Below, in pieces: positions 10,222 to 23,781 of a stretch of 64,000 nucleotides of DNA. The notes under the pieces were generated by a model. The model did no database searches, was not told the origin of the DNA, and saw only the letters and a program-made list of their open reading frames with translations. The translations under genes were made by a program, and so were the position numbers. Within the stretch, counting starts at the first letter, position 1. Every line of letters begins with the position of its first letter. Source of the stretch: Hofstenia miamia (Eukaryota; Xenacoelomorpha; Acoela); contig SCFE01000068.1 in assembly GCA_004352715.1 (NCBI GenBank), forward strand, positions 1,691,487 to 1,755,486. The letters run 5' to 3'.

Positions 10222-13200
10222 CAAGCCCTGGCTGGGATTCCCAATTGTAGCTAAAAGTTAGAATACGAAATAATGTATGTAATTATATATCAAATTAATC
10301 TAATAGTCCACGTGTTTTTTATAGTTATATTTCAGTGCTAGATTATTAATATTACAATATAAATGAAGCATCAATAGTGACAATAAGAACAGCCAAATAA
10401 ATGGAAATGCAAATGAAATATTTCTGGGTGCATGGAAAATTCTACTAACCCTTTTAAAACCTTTATGTTAACACAATTTCTCCAAGAAAGAAACAACAAT
10501 AGGTATTGTCGTAAGCATAATTAAACAATTAAATTATGCCTACAAGAAGCACAGTGAGTGGGCTTAGGCATTGTTTAAAACAGCGTGCACAATAGGTGCG
10601 TGTGTAGAATTCTACTCACCTCTTGCACAATGAAAAATTATCACAATGAATGAACATAAGTCGCTCAGCTGCTGCAACTGACTCAATCTTCTTATACAGA
10701 TTGACATACCACCTTAGTCTCATTTCAAAACACGAAGTCGAATCAATTTATTGGACTTGGAGCATACCCAAAAATATATAGTTTATCATAAGTCTAGTCA
10801 TGGTCTGGTCCGAGTATAATATATATTTCTAGATGTCCATGATACTGAATAGATACACAATAAAATTATGATATGAATGTCTGATGATATTGTAAATTTC
10901 GAAAAATGAGCAAAATATCTATATTAAACTAAGAAATGCAGCTGTCACCATTCCATTCCCATCCTCACTCCATCCCCACTGGGGATTCCATCTTTACGTA
11001 AGCTCTGGTTACTGGGTGTATTTACCCGCCTAAAAATATTGAAGCATCTTTTTAGAAGACAAGCTCCTAAATTTCATTAGCAAATTCCTAAATTGTAAGT
11101 TTTTTCAATTTAAAATAAATGCAAAGATATGGATATTGATGAAGTTATTGAGCAATTTTCAGGACTAGTGTTTCAAGAACACGAATAGTTTGATTTTTTG
11201 TTTAGTTCTTAGCATAATTTTGAATTATTTCATTTGTTTATTTTGAAGCATTGTGTACATTTGTGCTTAATTAATTCTGTACCCATCCTACAGAAATAAC
11301 CTGTGCACGCACCTGTACCAATTGCGTTCATGGCTTGTATAAAGCAGCATTTCTCAAAATTTAATTTTTACCCACCATTAATTTGAAATTTGCACAGCTC
11401 TTGCTTTTTTGTTTTAAACAAGAATGTGTTGGGTTTAAAAAAACGCGCCTATTGCGCATGCTGTTTTAGACAATGCCTTAGGGAAATCTAAGCCAACACC
11501 AAATCAATCTCAAGGTTAACTCCAAAAATTCTACCTCATGGATCCAAAGCCCCAACACAAAGGAGCAAGGCTGATTAGTAATTAAAATATATAATATATG
11601 TCACTGGCTGCACTTCCACTAACCTTGTCACAGTGCTATAGAATGTTGAAAATTGTTGGATAACACTAGATATCATTATAGAATAAGTTTAAGAAATGAA
11701 TGAATCCCAGTCAGTGCTATCACCTGATTCTGCCATAGATCTATGTTCAGCAATTCTCAATTTTTTAAGAAATAGTTTTTCCTAGTACAGTGATAAGATA
11801 AAAACAAAATTTATTTTAATATGGGAAGAATAATAGGGTGTAGAAGCCTAAAATTTTATTTCCATGTGAAAAACAAAACAATTTTGCAGAAAATACAATA
11901 CTGCTAAAGCAGCATAGGATTGACATAAACTAAAATAGAGGGAAAGTAGTGATTATTATTGTACATCACATTATAAATTTAAAATAAAAATATTTCTAAT
12001 AATTTTTTGCATTTACTTAATCCAAAAAAGGCAAATATTATGTGGTAGAATTACATCAATAAAGATTAATTAACGTTCTTAAATTGAGTAACAAATTATG
12101 AGTACAAAAAAGAATATAAATATCCTTAAATTTCTTTCGTCATCATGCTGCTATTCTTCTCAAATTTGTTGTGTCATTGTAGTAACTAATATAAGACCCA
12201 TCAAAATGAAAATAACTACAGAGATCTTGTCAATTACAGATGCAAACTTTATCCAATCCTAAGAACATTGAATATTAATAAATCACAGTCTATAAAATTT
12301 GTTTTTAAATTTTCAGCTATTTAAATTTAACATAGAACTCATCAATTGAAAAATAAGTTCAAATCCATTTTTCGCAATCAGTTGATTTAATTTTATTAAA
12401 TAATATAATTTATGAGCGGGTATATATAAAAAAGAGACAAACTGAAGCAGAAACTTTTAAAAAATTGGTAAAAAGTTCACTTCAGGTTACTTTTTCAGAA
12501 AAAGCTTTGTTGGGCCAAATTCAATATAGAATAAATTTTGACAATCTATTGAATTGGAAAGCTCTACTGCCCATGCATATTTTTTAAAATAATTTATTGT
12601 ATTACTAAAAGAACCTGCTAATTAAAAGAATACATATAGGGCAGCATTCTCATATTAATATTGAATCATGTCCAGCCCAAAGTAATTCAAATATTTTGTT
12701 TCATTAGTCCTTCCAGATGGACTTGATCCTAATAGTATAGTAAAGAACAGAGATAAACTTTTAGAAAACTAAGGTACTAAATGCAGTGGCTTCATCTGGA
12801 TGGTGATGGTAGCCAGGCACTGGCTTTGTACTGTAATGAATATTGAGAAACAGCTTATGTGAAACTTGGAACTTGATCTGCTTATGGTCCTGTTCACTGG
12901 ACAGTAAGTGAAGGAGTCATTGGCTAACTGATATGTCTGCAATAAGATTGTTGACATTAGGAATAATGAAAATAGTTAAAAGTAAACTATGATATTTCCA
13001 AGCAGAAAAAAGTGTTAATATCAAGCAATAATGAGCTTTTTCTTAACTGACTTTCCCTTACTTTTTCTTTACTTGTCTTTTTTTCTGCTTGCATCACAAG
13101 TCTTGGTGCTTCTTCTAAGTTCACAAATCAAGCTTAATCATTTTAAATTTCAAATGTAACTAACCTGGTTTTGGCAAATGGGTAGCTTGTGCATGCAAAT

Positions 13201-13288
13201 TTTCTGCTGGGACAAAGCTAAACTCGTATTGTCCTCAACTATTCATCAAAAAGGTCAAAAGATTAATTTTGTTTGTTATAATTATTAC

Positions 13289-13291
<3 letters not shown>
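10222..13291. other. AT-rich sequence with no recognised gene
   Basis: About 3 kb with no open frame resembling a known protein on either strand, no tRNA-like cloverleaf noticed, and no paired transposon ends found. It is most likely intergenic or intronic DNA. Confidence 0.4.

Positions 13292-13324
<33 letters not shown>
13292..13324. repeat. (TA)n microsatellite
   Basis: Roughly 33 bp of uninterrupted AT/TA dinucleotide repeats. Confidence 0.95.
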
Positions 13325-13326
<2 letters not shown>

Positions 13327-14057
13327 ATATATATTCTAAGACTTTTAATAATAACAGTAAAGATTGGAGCTCTTTTAAAGCAGCATGTATCTACACAGTC
13401 AATTATCTATGGGGAATCACCCCTTCCTGGAATATTAAAAATCTCCCGGGCAACAATTCTATAAAATATACATATATATATATATGGGGGATTCTTTGCG
13501 TAATGGAATTGTGTTTGCACCCAATTTTAAATACTTGATTAAGTATTATTCTGTATGTTTTATATAAATTACTTTAAAATTTATTGCTAATGTAGAATAA
13601 AGCATGAACAAAACTATGCTCATTTGATTAAAAGATTTCATTGTCGTGTATATCATAAAAGTAACGGAATGAAAAAAATAAAGCCGCAATAAAATCAAAC
13701 TACATTCAAATCAGAACATCTGCGAATTGTAGTTTCTCTGAGTATTACGATCAATATTTGTTTCTCATATATAGATTGACTAATTGCACACAAAACTTCA
13801 ATTTCAAAAGTTTTTTTGATCAAATAGACTAAGTAGTTAAATAAGATACAATAAAGCACATTTTACAAAATTAACATTACAAAAATAGAATATTTAAGAA
13901 TCACCAAATATAAAATTGTTTTTTTTAAAAGAACGAAAATTAATACATATAAAATTAACATTACAATGATTATTTTTAGGATGATTGATTGAAAAACTTG
14001 TATAATGGTTGAGTTTTTGTTCCAGATGACACAGATTGGACAAGAATTGCTTGAACC
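13325..14057. other. AT-rich sequence with no recognised gene
   Basis: Nothing recognisable on either strand apart from short AT runs. Confidence 0.4.
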
Positions 14058-14411
14058 CTAACCACCATATCTTGATAAAAGAAGTGTAGCATTTCCCCGC
14101 TGTAAAATTACTGACAATTGCTGGAAAAATATGTTGAAATCGTATTCAGATCGCAAGAGGCACTTCTGGCAGAAGACATAAAAGACATCTTGGAGAATAC
14201 TTTGATAGCAATTGGTGACCATCCTCCTAGAGCTTCCACTGATAGTGGTATGAAGGATATACCAGCTGCTGAACATGATTCTGCGTATTTAGTGAGCTTT
14301 CGGTTGTCTGAAACTTCCAGAGCATGACCAGCATTAGTACCCGCAAGAGAAACAATCGAAGGCTGCAGTGAACTAATTACAGTCACGTCTAGAGCAGCTG
14401 GTCGGCCAGAA
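14058..14411 (-). pseudogene. Remnant of a domain found in invertebrate RT-encoding ORFs
   Basis: On the minus strand GRPAALDVTVISSLQPS is followed by AGHALEVSDNRKLTKY, then ISFIPLSVEALGGWSP. A frame break near 14,110 precedes FFQQLSVILQRGNATLLL and a stop at 14058. From memory of the family, this order (RPA..DVTV, GHAL, KY..C...G..F.PL..E..GGW, FQRLS..L.RGNA) is a recurrent domain next to reverse transcriptases in marine-invertebrate retroelements. The function is not something I can assert; a nuclease-like fold is possible. It is cut off by the single n at 14412 and a (TA)n run. Confidence 0.55.
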
Positions 14412-14419
14412 NGACATAT

Positions 14420-14451
<32 letters not shown>
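14412..14451. repeat. Single n and (TA)n microsatellite
   Basis: The n at 14412 is followed by about 29 bp of alternating AT (14423-14451). As at 10.2 kb, an ambiguous base sits beside a dinucleotide repeat, suggesting a low-confidence assembly join. Confidence 0.9.
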
Positions 14452-14454
<3 letters not shown>

Positions 14455-15316
14455 TCCCAAATTATCATCTGAGCCTAATTTGTTATTACCATTGCATATA
14501 AAAGCAAAAAAGATAAAACCACAGCAAAAGTAAAGAGAACACTAGCATTAAACTAAGCTAATAAATTTTCTGCCTTGTAATACAACATGTCACTTGTATT
14601 TACACAAAATACATCAATACCTGCAGTTTATTTACAATTTACCTTGGCAATCAAAGCTTAAATCAGCAATGTAAATTTAAAGTGATGGGACAATCAATTA
14701 AAATACTAAATTGTGTGACTAAAGTAAAAATTTAATAATTGCAAAATATATCAAAATAAATCATAACAACTCAAGACACTATTTACAAAAGGCCTTCTAA
14801 ATTATATAATAGGTAATATTATTATAAAATAAGAGATATCAATGGTAACAAAGGAAAATTTCTCTAATAGTCACTACCAGCTTCCCATTCTACCACAGCC
14901 AGGGTTCTGTTTTTTAATTGGGACTGTGGACTTTTGCTAATAGTTGCTATGGGCCAATAGGTACAACCAATTAAATATAGAGACCCCAATTGTACCTTGA
15001 TGACATTACATCTCTTAGACTTTGGGTTATAATTTAAGGGAAGGAGGCCCTAACAACAACTTTTGTGCCTCTTCTATCATTTCTGTTGCTAACTATCATC
15101 CCAGCTCTTAACAGCAGTGTAACATGGCCACTTAGTGACCCACATTAGGGCTTCTTGATGAGTAATGTCTTTGTGTTTGTACCTCATCAAAGACATTTTC
15201 AACCACCTCTTGTTGATGATGCTGTTAGCATGTATGCTATTTTAGCAACATGTGAAAATCTTGTAAAAGTGTTCATACAATTGTGGCGTCAACATTATTG
15301 GTGTGGCATCTTCTGC
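14452..15316. other. No recognised gene; right flank grades into the second gypsy element
   Basis: The first part is AT-rich. From about 14.9 kb base composition moves toward that of the gypsy element to the right. I looked here for its 3' LTR and polypurine tract and did not find a convincing one. Confidence 0.4.
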
Positions 15317-16555
15317 CTAGGTGACTGTATTGGAATAAAAGTGCAAAAATACAGAATGTAGTGAGTTAGTCTGTGTTACTTCATCAAAGAACAGGGAGGC
15401 ATAGTAATTAACCTGTTCTCTTTTCATGGCATCTGGATCAATCACCTCCACTCTCAAAATGGTTATTGCCTCAACATGATTAGTGACCTTGTAAAACTTA
15501 GTGAACAATTCAATATTAACTACCAACACTAATTCACCTACTTCAGCAAAAAGGATCAAAAGTCAGGGGTTGAGTCAAAAAATGGTTTGGCCAACTTTTT
15601 CTACCTGCACACAAATGGGTTTCCACTTCTTGGGCAAATCTAGGAGTTTAAGCTCCCATTGAAAAACATTTGTTAAGAGCTGTCTCTGTCCAATAGCTTC
15701 CTAGGGACAGTGCAGTATTAATCTGATTTAGTGTACACTCTGGCAGATGAAGCATTATTAACATAATTCTTGTTGGTGGTGTCATGGACTAAGACTACTT
15801 TCTTCTTTGTAATTCTCCATGTAGGTAGTATGAGTGACAATTTCAGGATTGGAGTGGATTGCAAATTAAGTTAGCATGGTGGACATGGTTTTTCATTTCA
15901 TTAAAGGTAGTTAGTTTTGTTAATGTAGTGGTTCCTATGGTTGTGGGGTAGTTGATCAAACAGATTTTGAGCATGTCCTGAAACCAGTTATCAAGTCCAT
16001 GAGTCTGCAAAGTGTCAATATCCTTCTTTCAAATGGTGAGTTTGGTGGTTTTGCACCATCTGACAGTCAAAGAGTTGGATGGTAATCAGCTCCTCTTTTT
16101 TGAGCATTTCTGCTTCAAATATCTTTTTAAGCCAACCACATAATTATCATTTGTTGCCTTGTACATGCATTCTCAGACTGTGAGCTCTCGAATTTTGGCA
16201 TTCTCAGATGATTTATTGATCATAAGAATTCACTCTACATCAGTTACTGACCAATTCAAAGTAAGCTGTGGCTCTATGATGCCAAACTTCTCAAGGTTCC
16301 CCCACTTGAGTACAATTTGCATTTTGATCAACTCTTCAACAATGTCAAACACTCTTCTTCTGAGAAGAATTGCTCAGGAGTTTTCATGATTTGTTCCTCA
16401 ACAATGATGTTAGTAATCTCATTTAGGCACTGAGCTTTGTGTGGCATCTCCACTATTCTATTGTAGGAATACTGTAGATATTCATTACCTGTGAGGTTTA
16501 AAGGGATCTTGTTCTTAGTAAACAGATTACAATGCTCCATGAGGTGATGAATCAC
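15317..16555 (-). pseudogene. Broken post-pol ORF of second gypsy element
   Basis: Open minus-strand stretches at 16555-16328 (containing NEYLQYSYNRIVEMPHKAQC) and 15559-15317 (containing KVTNHVEAITILRVEVIDPD) lie downstream of the integrase. Their position matches the unidentified ORF in the first gypsy element. No domain was recognised. An env-like or accessory role is possible only by position. Confidence 0.3.
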
Positions 16556-18259
16556 ATATGTGGCGCCAGTTTCTCTCTTTATTAAGAACCATGTATAAAG
16601 CAGCCCATGGCCATAAGAAAACTAAGGTACTTTGTCTCACACATGGCACCCCTCATTTTCTTTTTTCAATGTATCAGTAAAAATATAAAATTTTCAAAGC
16701 AATTCATCACACAATTAGACTTGTCAGGCAATTTGGCAAACTTAACTGGAGGTTTGGCATCTTTGTTAAAAAAATAGCAATTAGCCAGATTGCTCCTCAT
16801 GCAAAAATGTCTGGCACTCTGTCCTCCATAAATATCTTCTGACTGAAATTCTTCTTCTTGTTAAACTCATAGGCCTACTTAATCTCTCTTAGGACTCATT
16901 GCACAGAACAGTGATATAGGGGGAGCACTCTCAATGTTAATGTTAGGACACTCATCATTGTAATTGACTTTACTCTTTAGACATGTTCATTCAAAGCTAA
17001 TGTTGTTCAACAATGAATGACTTTTGTGAATGCAAGACAGTGACTATGTGTAATGGAATCTCTGGGTTAAGGAGTTCTAGCATTTTTGCCTGAAAGATAG
17101 TATCAATAATGAGCTTGCTTATTGATGGCTAGACAATGAGTTAGTATTTTGTTACATAAAACGTAAATGTAAATAAGCTTAGTCACTAAAATCTGGGTGA
17201 TATAGACAATTATGACATGGTTGTTGTTCTCACTAATGGTGATAAAATTTCTCCATATGAAAGTGGAGCATGTTAATTTTATCTGGAATAATCTCTTCCC
17301 ATTCAGGCTTCATCATTAATACTAATCAGATTCCCTGGACCTTAGCAACTAAGTAGGCAATCTCAATCTGCTCTAAAGCATATTTCCACTGGACCTCACC
17401 TATTTGAAAAAATACATGATCAGCAGAATCCTAATATCAATATTGGTGTGCTCAAGTTCCTTGATCTAACACCAGCATGATATCAACTTACTCAAATGGG
17501 TTATGTGGAAGTCTTCATTGTACATTGTATGTACCATGCTTCTCCAGTATCAACACCTTAAACCAGCTAACATGTGTGAGTTGTAAAAAGCACAATTACA
17601 TTGAAATAACACTGGAATTTCTTGCCCTTCTAGGGGTGATAAAGTAAAGGTGGACAACTTCATTCCCAAATTCAGACACCTGGAGCTTCCATTCTTTAGA
17701 CATGTGCAAACAAATTGATGACAAAGTAGAGGGTGCACAACTGGTGGTATGGGAGGAACCTGTGTAATACAATTGTTTGATATTATTATTTTACAGCCCT
17801 AAAAGGTGTTCTTATATATAAAGTATCTAGATTTGTTACAAAATTACTTGATAAATTCATAGTTGTGTCCAGAAAGTTTTCTTTACTAGCAAAGTTGGGC
17901 ATGAGATCATTGTCCATTATCACAGATGTTCTGGGTGCTGACTCCAGCAGATTTGGCCATGAATCAATCTTTAATACTTTTGGCCTTCATTCATTGTTGC
18001 TGGGTCTAGACTGCAACTTGGCTGAAGATTGTGTGCCAGCATAATGCTTTTCAGTCCTACTCTGAGCCCTTTTCCTCATCTGGCTGTAGGTAGGTATTAA
18101 TGGCACTTGACTATTCATTGCTAAACAGATAGATTTGATTCAGATCCCAGAGATTGGGATCATGTACTGGCTGCATGGCTCTGTCATTTGGGCCAAGTGT
18201 ATCTCTCAGGTAGTATTGTGACAAACAGTTGTGTATAGACTGTAACTGTCAGATTAATT

Positions 18260-18870
18260 TATTAATGCAAATACTAGGAGTTAGCTCACTGTAATTTGGC
18301 TCTCTGCCAAACATATCCCTGAGAGAGGGGTGACTCCAGTGGTGCAATACACTGAGTTGTTAAAAAAGTACTCAATCATTGCAATAACTGTGCACCAATC
18401 TTTGCTGGCTGCCCAAAACACTGTTGCTTTGAAAAAATTAGGTTCTCTAACAGGTTATTCCACTGAGGATGGTAAGCAGAGGTGGTCTAATGTAGAAATT
18501 TCAACTGTTTATGTCTTTGTCCATTAGACAGCTCTCAAATTGGGGGCCACAATCCAACATGAGATTGCACATTGCCACAAACTGCAAAATCCATTCCTTC
18601 ATAATTTTATCAGCTACAATTTCTGCAGTAGTGCTGTTCAAAGATACAATCTGTGCATACTTCATAAATGGTCTGCAAGGGCCAAGAGAAACTGACACAC
18701 TTCATCATCCATTGCCAATTGCTCTAGATCAATGTGACCTATTTTGTTGGGGAACTCAGGAACCATGCTCTTGAGTTTGGTACATTGTTCAGGGAAATGG
18801 CTGTCATTTCTTAGTAGGCAAACCTTGCACTTGCTAATGACATCCAATTTTGCACACTGGATACCCATAG
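18260..18870 (-). pseudogene. Integrase remnant of second gypsy element
   Basis: The 18868-18662 frame has CKVCLLRN (the CC of the HHCC finger) and IGHIDLEQLAMDD with the first catalytic Asp. The overlapping 18698-18501 frame continues with STTAEIVADKIMKEWILQF and LDCGPQFESC with the second Asp. Sequence to about 18,300 carries the third-acid region with an NQPVRE-type context. It is broken by at least two frame changes. Similarity to the first element's integrase (IVHIDLEML, DKGPQFESG) is evident. Confidence 0.75.
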
Positions 18871-19779
18871 TTATGTAACAGGTGTTCTGTCTGAACTATT
18901 CCAGGATACCTGCTTTTGTGTACCTGTTGGACCAAGTCACAAAGTTAATACTCAGGTATGGCTAGCCAGTTGTTTCATCCTTTCAAGTAAAGAAGTCCAT
19001 TATTGTTCAGTTTCCAGTGGTACTCATTGAAATATCTTAGGGCTATCAGGACTATACCAATATTGGGTTCACTGAGTTTAAACATGATCTGACTGAGGAC
19101 AATGTCATCCCATTGCTTCTCAATTATAACTCACTCTGAGATTTCTTCTTTAATTTAAAACAGCAAGATGGCATGCCTCTTCCTATCTGCATTATTCACA
19201 GGGAGTAGTTTGTATTTGGTGTTCAAGATAAAACCAAACTCTACCTTTTCCCCTGGGGGCTTTCAGAGGTTGCACTCATAGCTGAGCAGCACAGTCTGAT
19301 AAAATGTGTTGGTATGTAGATGCCCCTTCTGATGGGTAATTTAGAAATTGAAATCATTGAGATATTCAATCCAGTAGATGACAATGTTTGATCAGTCCTC
19401 AGAGAACTTTTGAACCACACAAGGGCACTGCTGTTAGTCTAACTTTAAAATGCTTCCCTGGCAGGAAGTAATGAAATTTGTGTAAGGAATCAACCAGAGC
19501 TAACATCCCCATCTTTGTTGCTCCATAGTTATTTTCAGAGGAGCAGTTTCTATTTGAAGTACTGCACAGGGACCTTGACTTCCCTTGGCTCAATATGCTG
19601 CTATTTGTTACAGCACTGGCACACCATCTAGGAATAATTCTAGGTTGTAATCAGGAGTATTCAAACTGGGTAGCTGAAGGAGCTCACACTTGATGACATC
19701 CAACTCACTCTGCTCCTTAACATCTTTCCTTAGCAGTTGTCAGATGTGCTGCATTTTTTCAGCTAGCTCAGAAAGAAAC

Positions 19780-20500
19780 ACCCCATAGTAATTCAGGAAG
19801 CCCATTAATCTTTGTACATCCTTACAGCTCTTAGGGGCTTCTATTTGAGAGATAGCATCATATGTGTCATCTGTAATTAATATTCTTCCTTGTCTCATAA
19901 CACTCCCAAAAAAAGATAGCTTCTTTTTGCAGTATTATGCAATTGTTGCTGTTAACCTTGAGAATAGCTTTCCTAAATATTTCCAGTGTCCACTGCAACT
20001 TATCTAGTTGTTCATTAACAGTGTCACTGGCAATCAAGATATCATCTATATAGGCAAGGATTCCCTTCTCCAACATATTCTTTCCATTACACAATACTTT
20101 GGTAACATACCACTAGAAGCTGTCCAGGATGTTACAGAGCCCAAATGCCATATGCTTCCATTCATACAATCTTTAAGAGGTTATAGACCTGTCTTTTGTA
20201 TGTCTGCTTATTACATTGGGACCTGCCAATAGACCTTAAACAGATCAAGGCAGGTCTTCTCTGGCTATAGGATCAACAACTTCCAGCCTGGCTCTCTTCC
20301 AAATAAAAGGCTTGATGACAACATTGTCCAAGAGTCAGAGCACTACCTCAGCTTTCTCAATGGCAATAAGCTCTTTACTAATGACTTCAGACTCCTTGAT
20401 TGAAATCATATTATCATTGTAATCAATGATACAACCATTTTCCTTGAGAAAGTAACTCACCAGCAGTTGGTAGCTGGACTTCATTCTCTTATCTAACATC
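19780..20500 (-). pseudogene. Reverse transcriptase remnant of second gypsy element
   Basis: The 20094-19867 frame contains LAYIDDILIASDTVNEQL, the catalytic YIDD box and following thumb sequence. Upstream the decayed frame still shows WKHMAFGLCN-type sequence. Stops and shifts fragment it. A further minus-strand scrap, perhaps RNase H, runs to about 19,260 (for example 19593-19399), but no catalytic residues can be assigned. Confidence 0.75.
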
Positions 20501-21969
20501 ATATATCACATATACTCTAGCCCTTGCAAAAAGAGAGGGAAATTAATAACAATGCTTTGCTGACTCATTTGTTGTTGCTTCATGGTCAGCTCAAAGAGAA
20601 AAAACCACTCTTTGAATGACTGAGAAACTTCATTGATCTTTTATTGAATTTCATTAACATGGCCTGCTTGTTAACATGCTCAGTAACAGTAGGCTCAGGA
20701 AGCAAAATGGAATTAGCAAAACAGGGATCTTGATGGGTCTTGTGGCAAACCAGCTAACTGATAAGTGATCTTGAGTGGCAAACTGCTAACTATAAGTGGG
20801 AGTGAGCACAACTGAGCTGAAAGTGCATGAGGTTGACAAGGTGGGCTTCTGAAAATTCTTGATAGGAGACAAGTCTGGGATCACAATCTCCAATCTCAAA
20901 GTTGGGCACAAAGGGGTTCTCAGAAGACAGCCATGGTGCATGCTTAGGTTTATGGATCAATGTAGGTTGGATATGGCTTCAAAGGAGGGCATTGTTGGTT
21001 TCTTGGAGTTCCTCTTTCCACACACTTGTAAATGTAACTCATCACCACAGCAAGAAATCTGTTAATGTGCTTCCATTTAGCAAGGAGCTTTAAATCAGAT
21101 GTCCTCTCAATTCAGACTCTAGGGGAGTGGGGTAGAGTCAAATCTAGTAGTGTGTGGTGGGGGCTCTGATGAGGGAGCCAACACTTGGTCACAAAGGTGG
21201 CAGCCAGAGAACTGTGTCTGCAGACAGGTGCAAAATCACTGGGGTGTGATTCTAGTGAACACAAAGAGAATACAGTTCAAACTACTTCTATTTACAAAAT
21301 GCTTTGGTCTTTATATACAAGGTTATTTACAATATTTACAAATATTTCAACTACCAGTCACTAACAAGAAAAGCGCAAGGTCTGGCCAATAAATAGTAAC
21401 AACTACCAGCAATGGGGGGATGGAGTCCTTTTCTGAGAAATGATAAAGTTTGATAAAGAGAAAACTTAACAGTTCAGTAAAATCAGCTGTAACTGTAAAC
21501 AAATTTCAACAAAGTAACAAGAAAGTAAGATTTAAACAACTAGAGAAATAAAGCAAACTTTCAAAAAATTTTAAACAATTAGAAGAAAAAACAACAAAAT
21601 CCAAAGTTCTAGAAGAAAAACAAACAAATTCAAACCCAATAGAAAAAAAGTAGAATTATTAGTTAACAGTTCATTGACATTTGGGAACCAGGCATATAGA
21701 GAGTGACTTCATAACAACATCTCAAAATTGTTATCATTGGTAATTATGTGAAAAGAATAGAGTGTAGCTTGGCAGTATTATCATTAACATTGACAGAGGA
21801 CATCTGTCCTTCAAATCATACTAGCACATAAGAACAAAGAGAAATTTAAATGCAAAGCCACTTAGAAACAAACAGAAAAACATCAGGAAGAGCAAAACCA
21901 TAGTTTCCTAATGATGCAGACCAGCAACCAGTAAAGGAAACATCCATCCTAGCCCCCATGAGTTCAAGA

Positions 21970-21988
21970 TCACATCAGGGTCACCACG
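21970..21988 (-). promoter_or_regulatory. Candidate retrotransposon primer-binding site
   Basis: The minus strand reads TGGTGACCCTGATGTGATC directly after a possible LTR end (...GAATTCTACG). A TGGTGACCC... start matches tRNA-primed binding sites I recall from many animal gypsy elements. It lies 5' of the RT remnant at the expected side. No second LTR was found to confirm it. Confidence 0.4.
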
Positions 21989-22199
21989 TAGAATTCAAAG
22001 GGGTTGTGGCTAGGAGCAAGTTTACAATTCAGTAATTTAACTGCATCAAGTGGGTGCACCATAGTAGTATGAAAAAACAAGTATACCTAGTCAACCTCTG
22101 AATTCCAACAATACAACTAATTGGTAATTGAACATAACTATCTTTTACTATCTTTCTTTAGAATCCAACAAGTGTTGTGTCCACCAATTCCCACAGCAT

Positions 22200-23500
22200 C
22201 ATGCTGAAGTTCTTTCAGGCAAAGTGTTTCTTAGAGGATAATAAGCAGTGCTATTTTTGTTTTCACACTCCATAGTAAATTGAATTTCTTTTAGAAATTT
22301 GATTAAATAGCTCATGAATATATGTGTCTCATCATTGTTGTTTAAAATTGCAGATATGTCATCTTCCTCTTGATAGTAGCATTGAAGAGTAGATAATGTT
22401 TTATAGAATAATTTTCAATAATATCAATATTAAATCAGATTTTTTGAGCATGGCTATTACATTAATTTGGTGATAAAATCCCCACTAAATATGAAAGGAA
22501 TGGTCATACAGAGCATATTTAACAAATTTAATAAAATTTTATGGTCAATTGGTATTTCCTCTTTTGGTATTAGCTTAATGATGCAATTAAATGTTTTCTT
22601 TAATTGACTATTTGCAAATAATGACTTAAAATCATAACTTAATAGAAAACATTTAGTATTATTTGCTTTATATGCTTCTATTGGTTTTGACATAAAGTAA
22701 TTGATTTCTCACAGCTTAGCTTACTTTGTGGAATACATTTCTTAAGCAAATTATCTAATCATTTAGTTGAATTTGTGGTTGAAATTTGATTGTTGATAGA
22801 ATTGGTCATACAGGTGGTTCCTTGGGATATTTATGTAGTTCTGGAAGACTATATAATCTGCAAGGCTGAAAAACTATACTTCTAAATGATTTGTAAATTT
22901 CTTCAAAAATTCTCCATTTTAATTATTTTTTATGTTTTTTGTTGAAATTCTCTTCTATTATGATTTTGATTAATTACTAAATATTACTTTCAGTTTTAAT
23001 AAATTGCTTGATTTATCCATAACTACAACTCCATTTCCTTGTCAAATTTAGGAACATATATAGAATTATTGGAAGTTAGTGATTTTGATGAACTAGTTAA
23101 ATTCTTTACTTCTCTAAGAATTTTGGGTTTCCTAAGATACCTGTTACAAATTTTTCATTTTCAAATTTCATCAGAAATTCATTCTGAGTTTATACAGAAA
23201 TTTTTTTGAATCCACATTGACAAGGGCTTCATTAAATGCATGTGGCAAGCTCATTTTCATCAAAAAAGAAAGTGCTGTTTCTTCATCATTTTTTGAAAGA
23301 TTAATAACAGTAATCTTAAATTAGAATTTTTTAGTTACTTTATTATTCTAATTTAAGCAAACAAGTTAAAATGTTCAAAGAAAGAATCAAAATATTGTAC
23401 ACAAAATTAAATTTCACTGAAATGTGCACAATATTAATATCACATGCAACAAGGAATAGTCTCACTAGCTTCTTCTGTAATTTATCAAAGTGCATTTGAT
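22200..23500 (-). mobile_element. Penelope-like element reverse transcriptase, decayed
   Basis: On the minus strand, frames in order show KFDKEMEL (the DKG region), PCRLYSLPELHK (counterpart of the Penelope YGLPKIHK motif), then LLSYDFKSLFAN (counterpart of SFDVKSLFTNIP) and, near 22.3 kb, a segment ending IQFTMECENKNS like the conserved FT-E-E part. These are hallmarks of Penelope-like RTs rather than LINEs or LTR elements. No GIY-YIG endonuclease is visible; the downstream side abuts the gypsy element near 22.2 kb. Many stops are present. Confidence 0.75.
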
Positions 23501-23781
23501 TATTGCAATAAATCATACATCAGAGAAACTAAGACAAATTTGAGAACAAAGACAAAAGAATAGATTTCAGCACTTTTCAATTCTGAAATATACCTAAATA
23601 ACCATGAAAACCAGGAGAAAAACCTTCCGACATTACTAGCATCAAGGCATCTTAAAATTGGTGAACAATTTTTTAAGGCTGTAAACAAAGATAAATTTTT
23701 TAAAATATAACACAAATTACATCAGTAATTCTATATTTATAGGTAGTGATACATATTTACATTTTCTGTATGCTGTATATA

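Larger units (their letters stand above)
15317..22172 (-). mobile_element. Second Ty3/gypsy-like element, heavily decayed
   Basis: Minus-strand remnants run in the order primer-binding-site-like sequence (about 21,970-21,988), unrecognised gag/protease region, RT (about 19.9-20.5 kb), integrase (about 18.3-18.9 kb) and further broken ORFs to 15.3 kb. The RT and integrase motifs resemble those of the 1-5.6 kb element (for example YIDDILIASDTVNEQL against YIDDIIVTSDTIQEHL), so the two are probably related families. Every frame is broken. The interval 21,989-22,172 could be a short 5' LTR, but no matching 3' copy was found. Confidence 0.75.

Noticed and set aside
14118-14327. Plus-strand 69-residue frame
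   Set aside because: It is antisense to the RT-associated domain remnant, whose motifs are on the minus strand.
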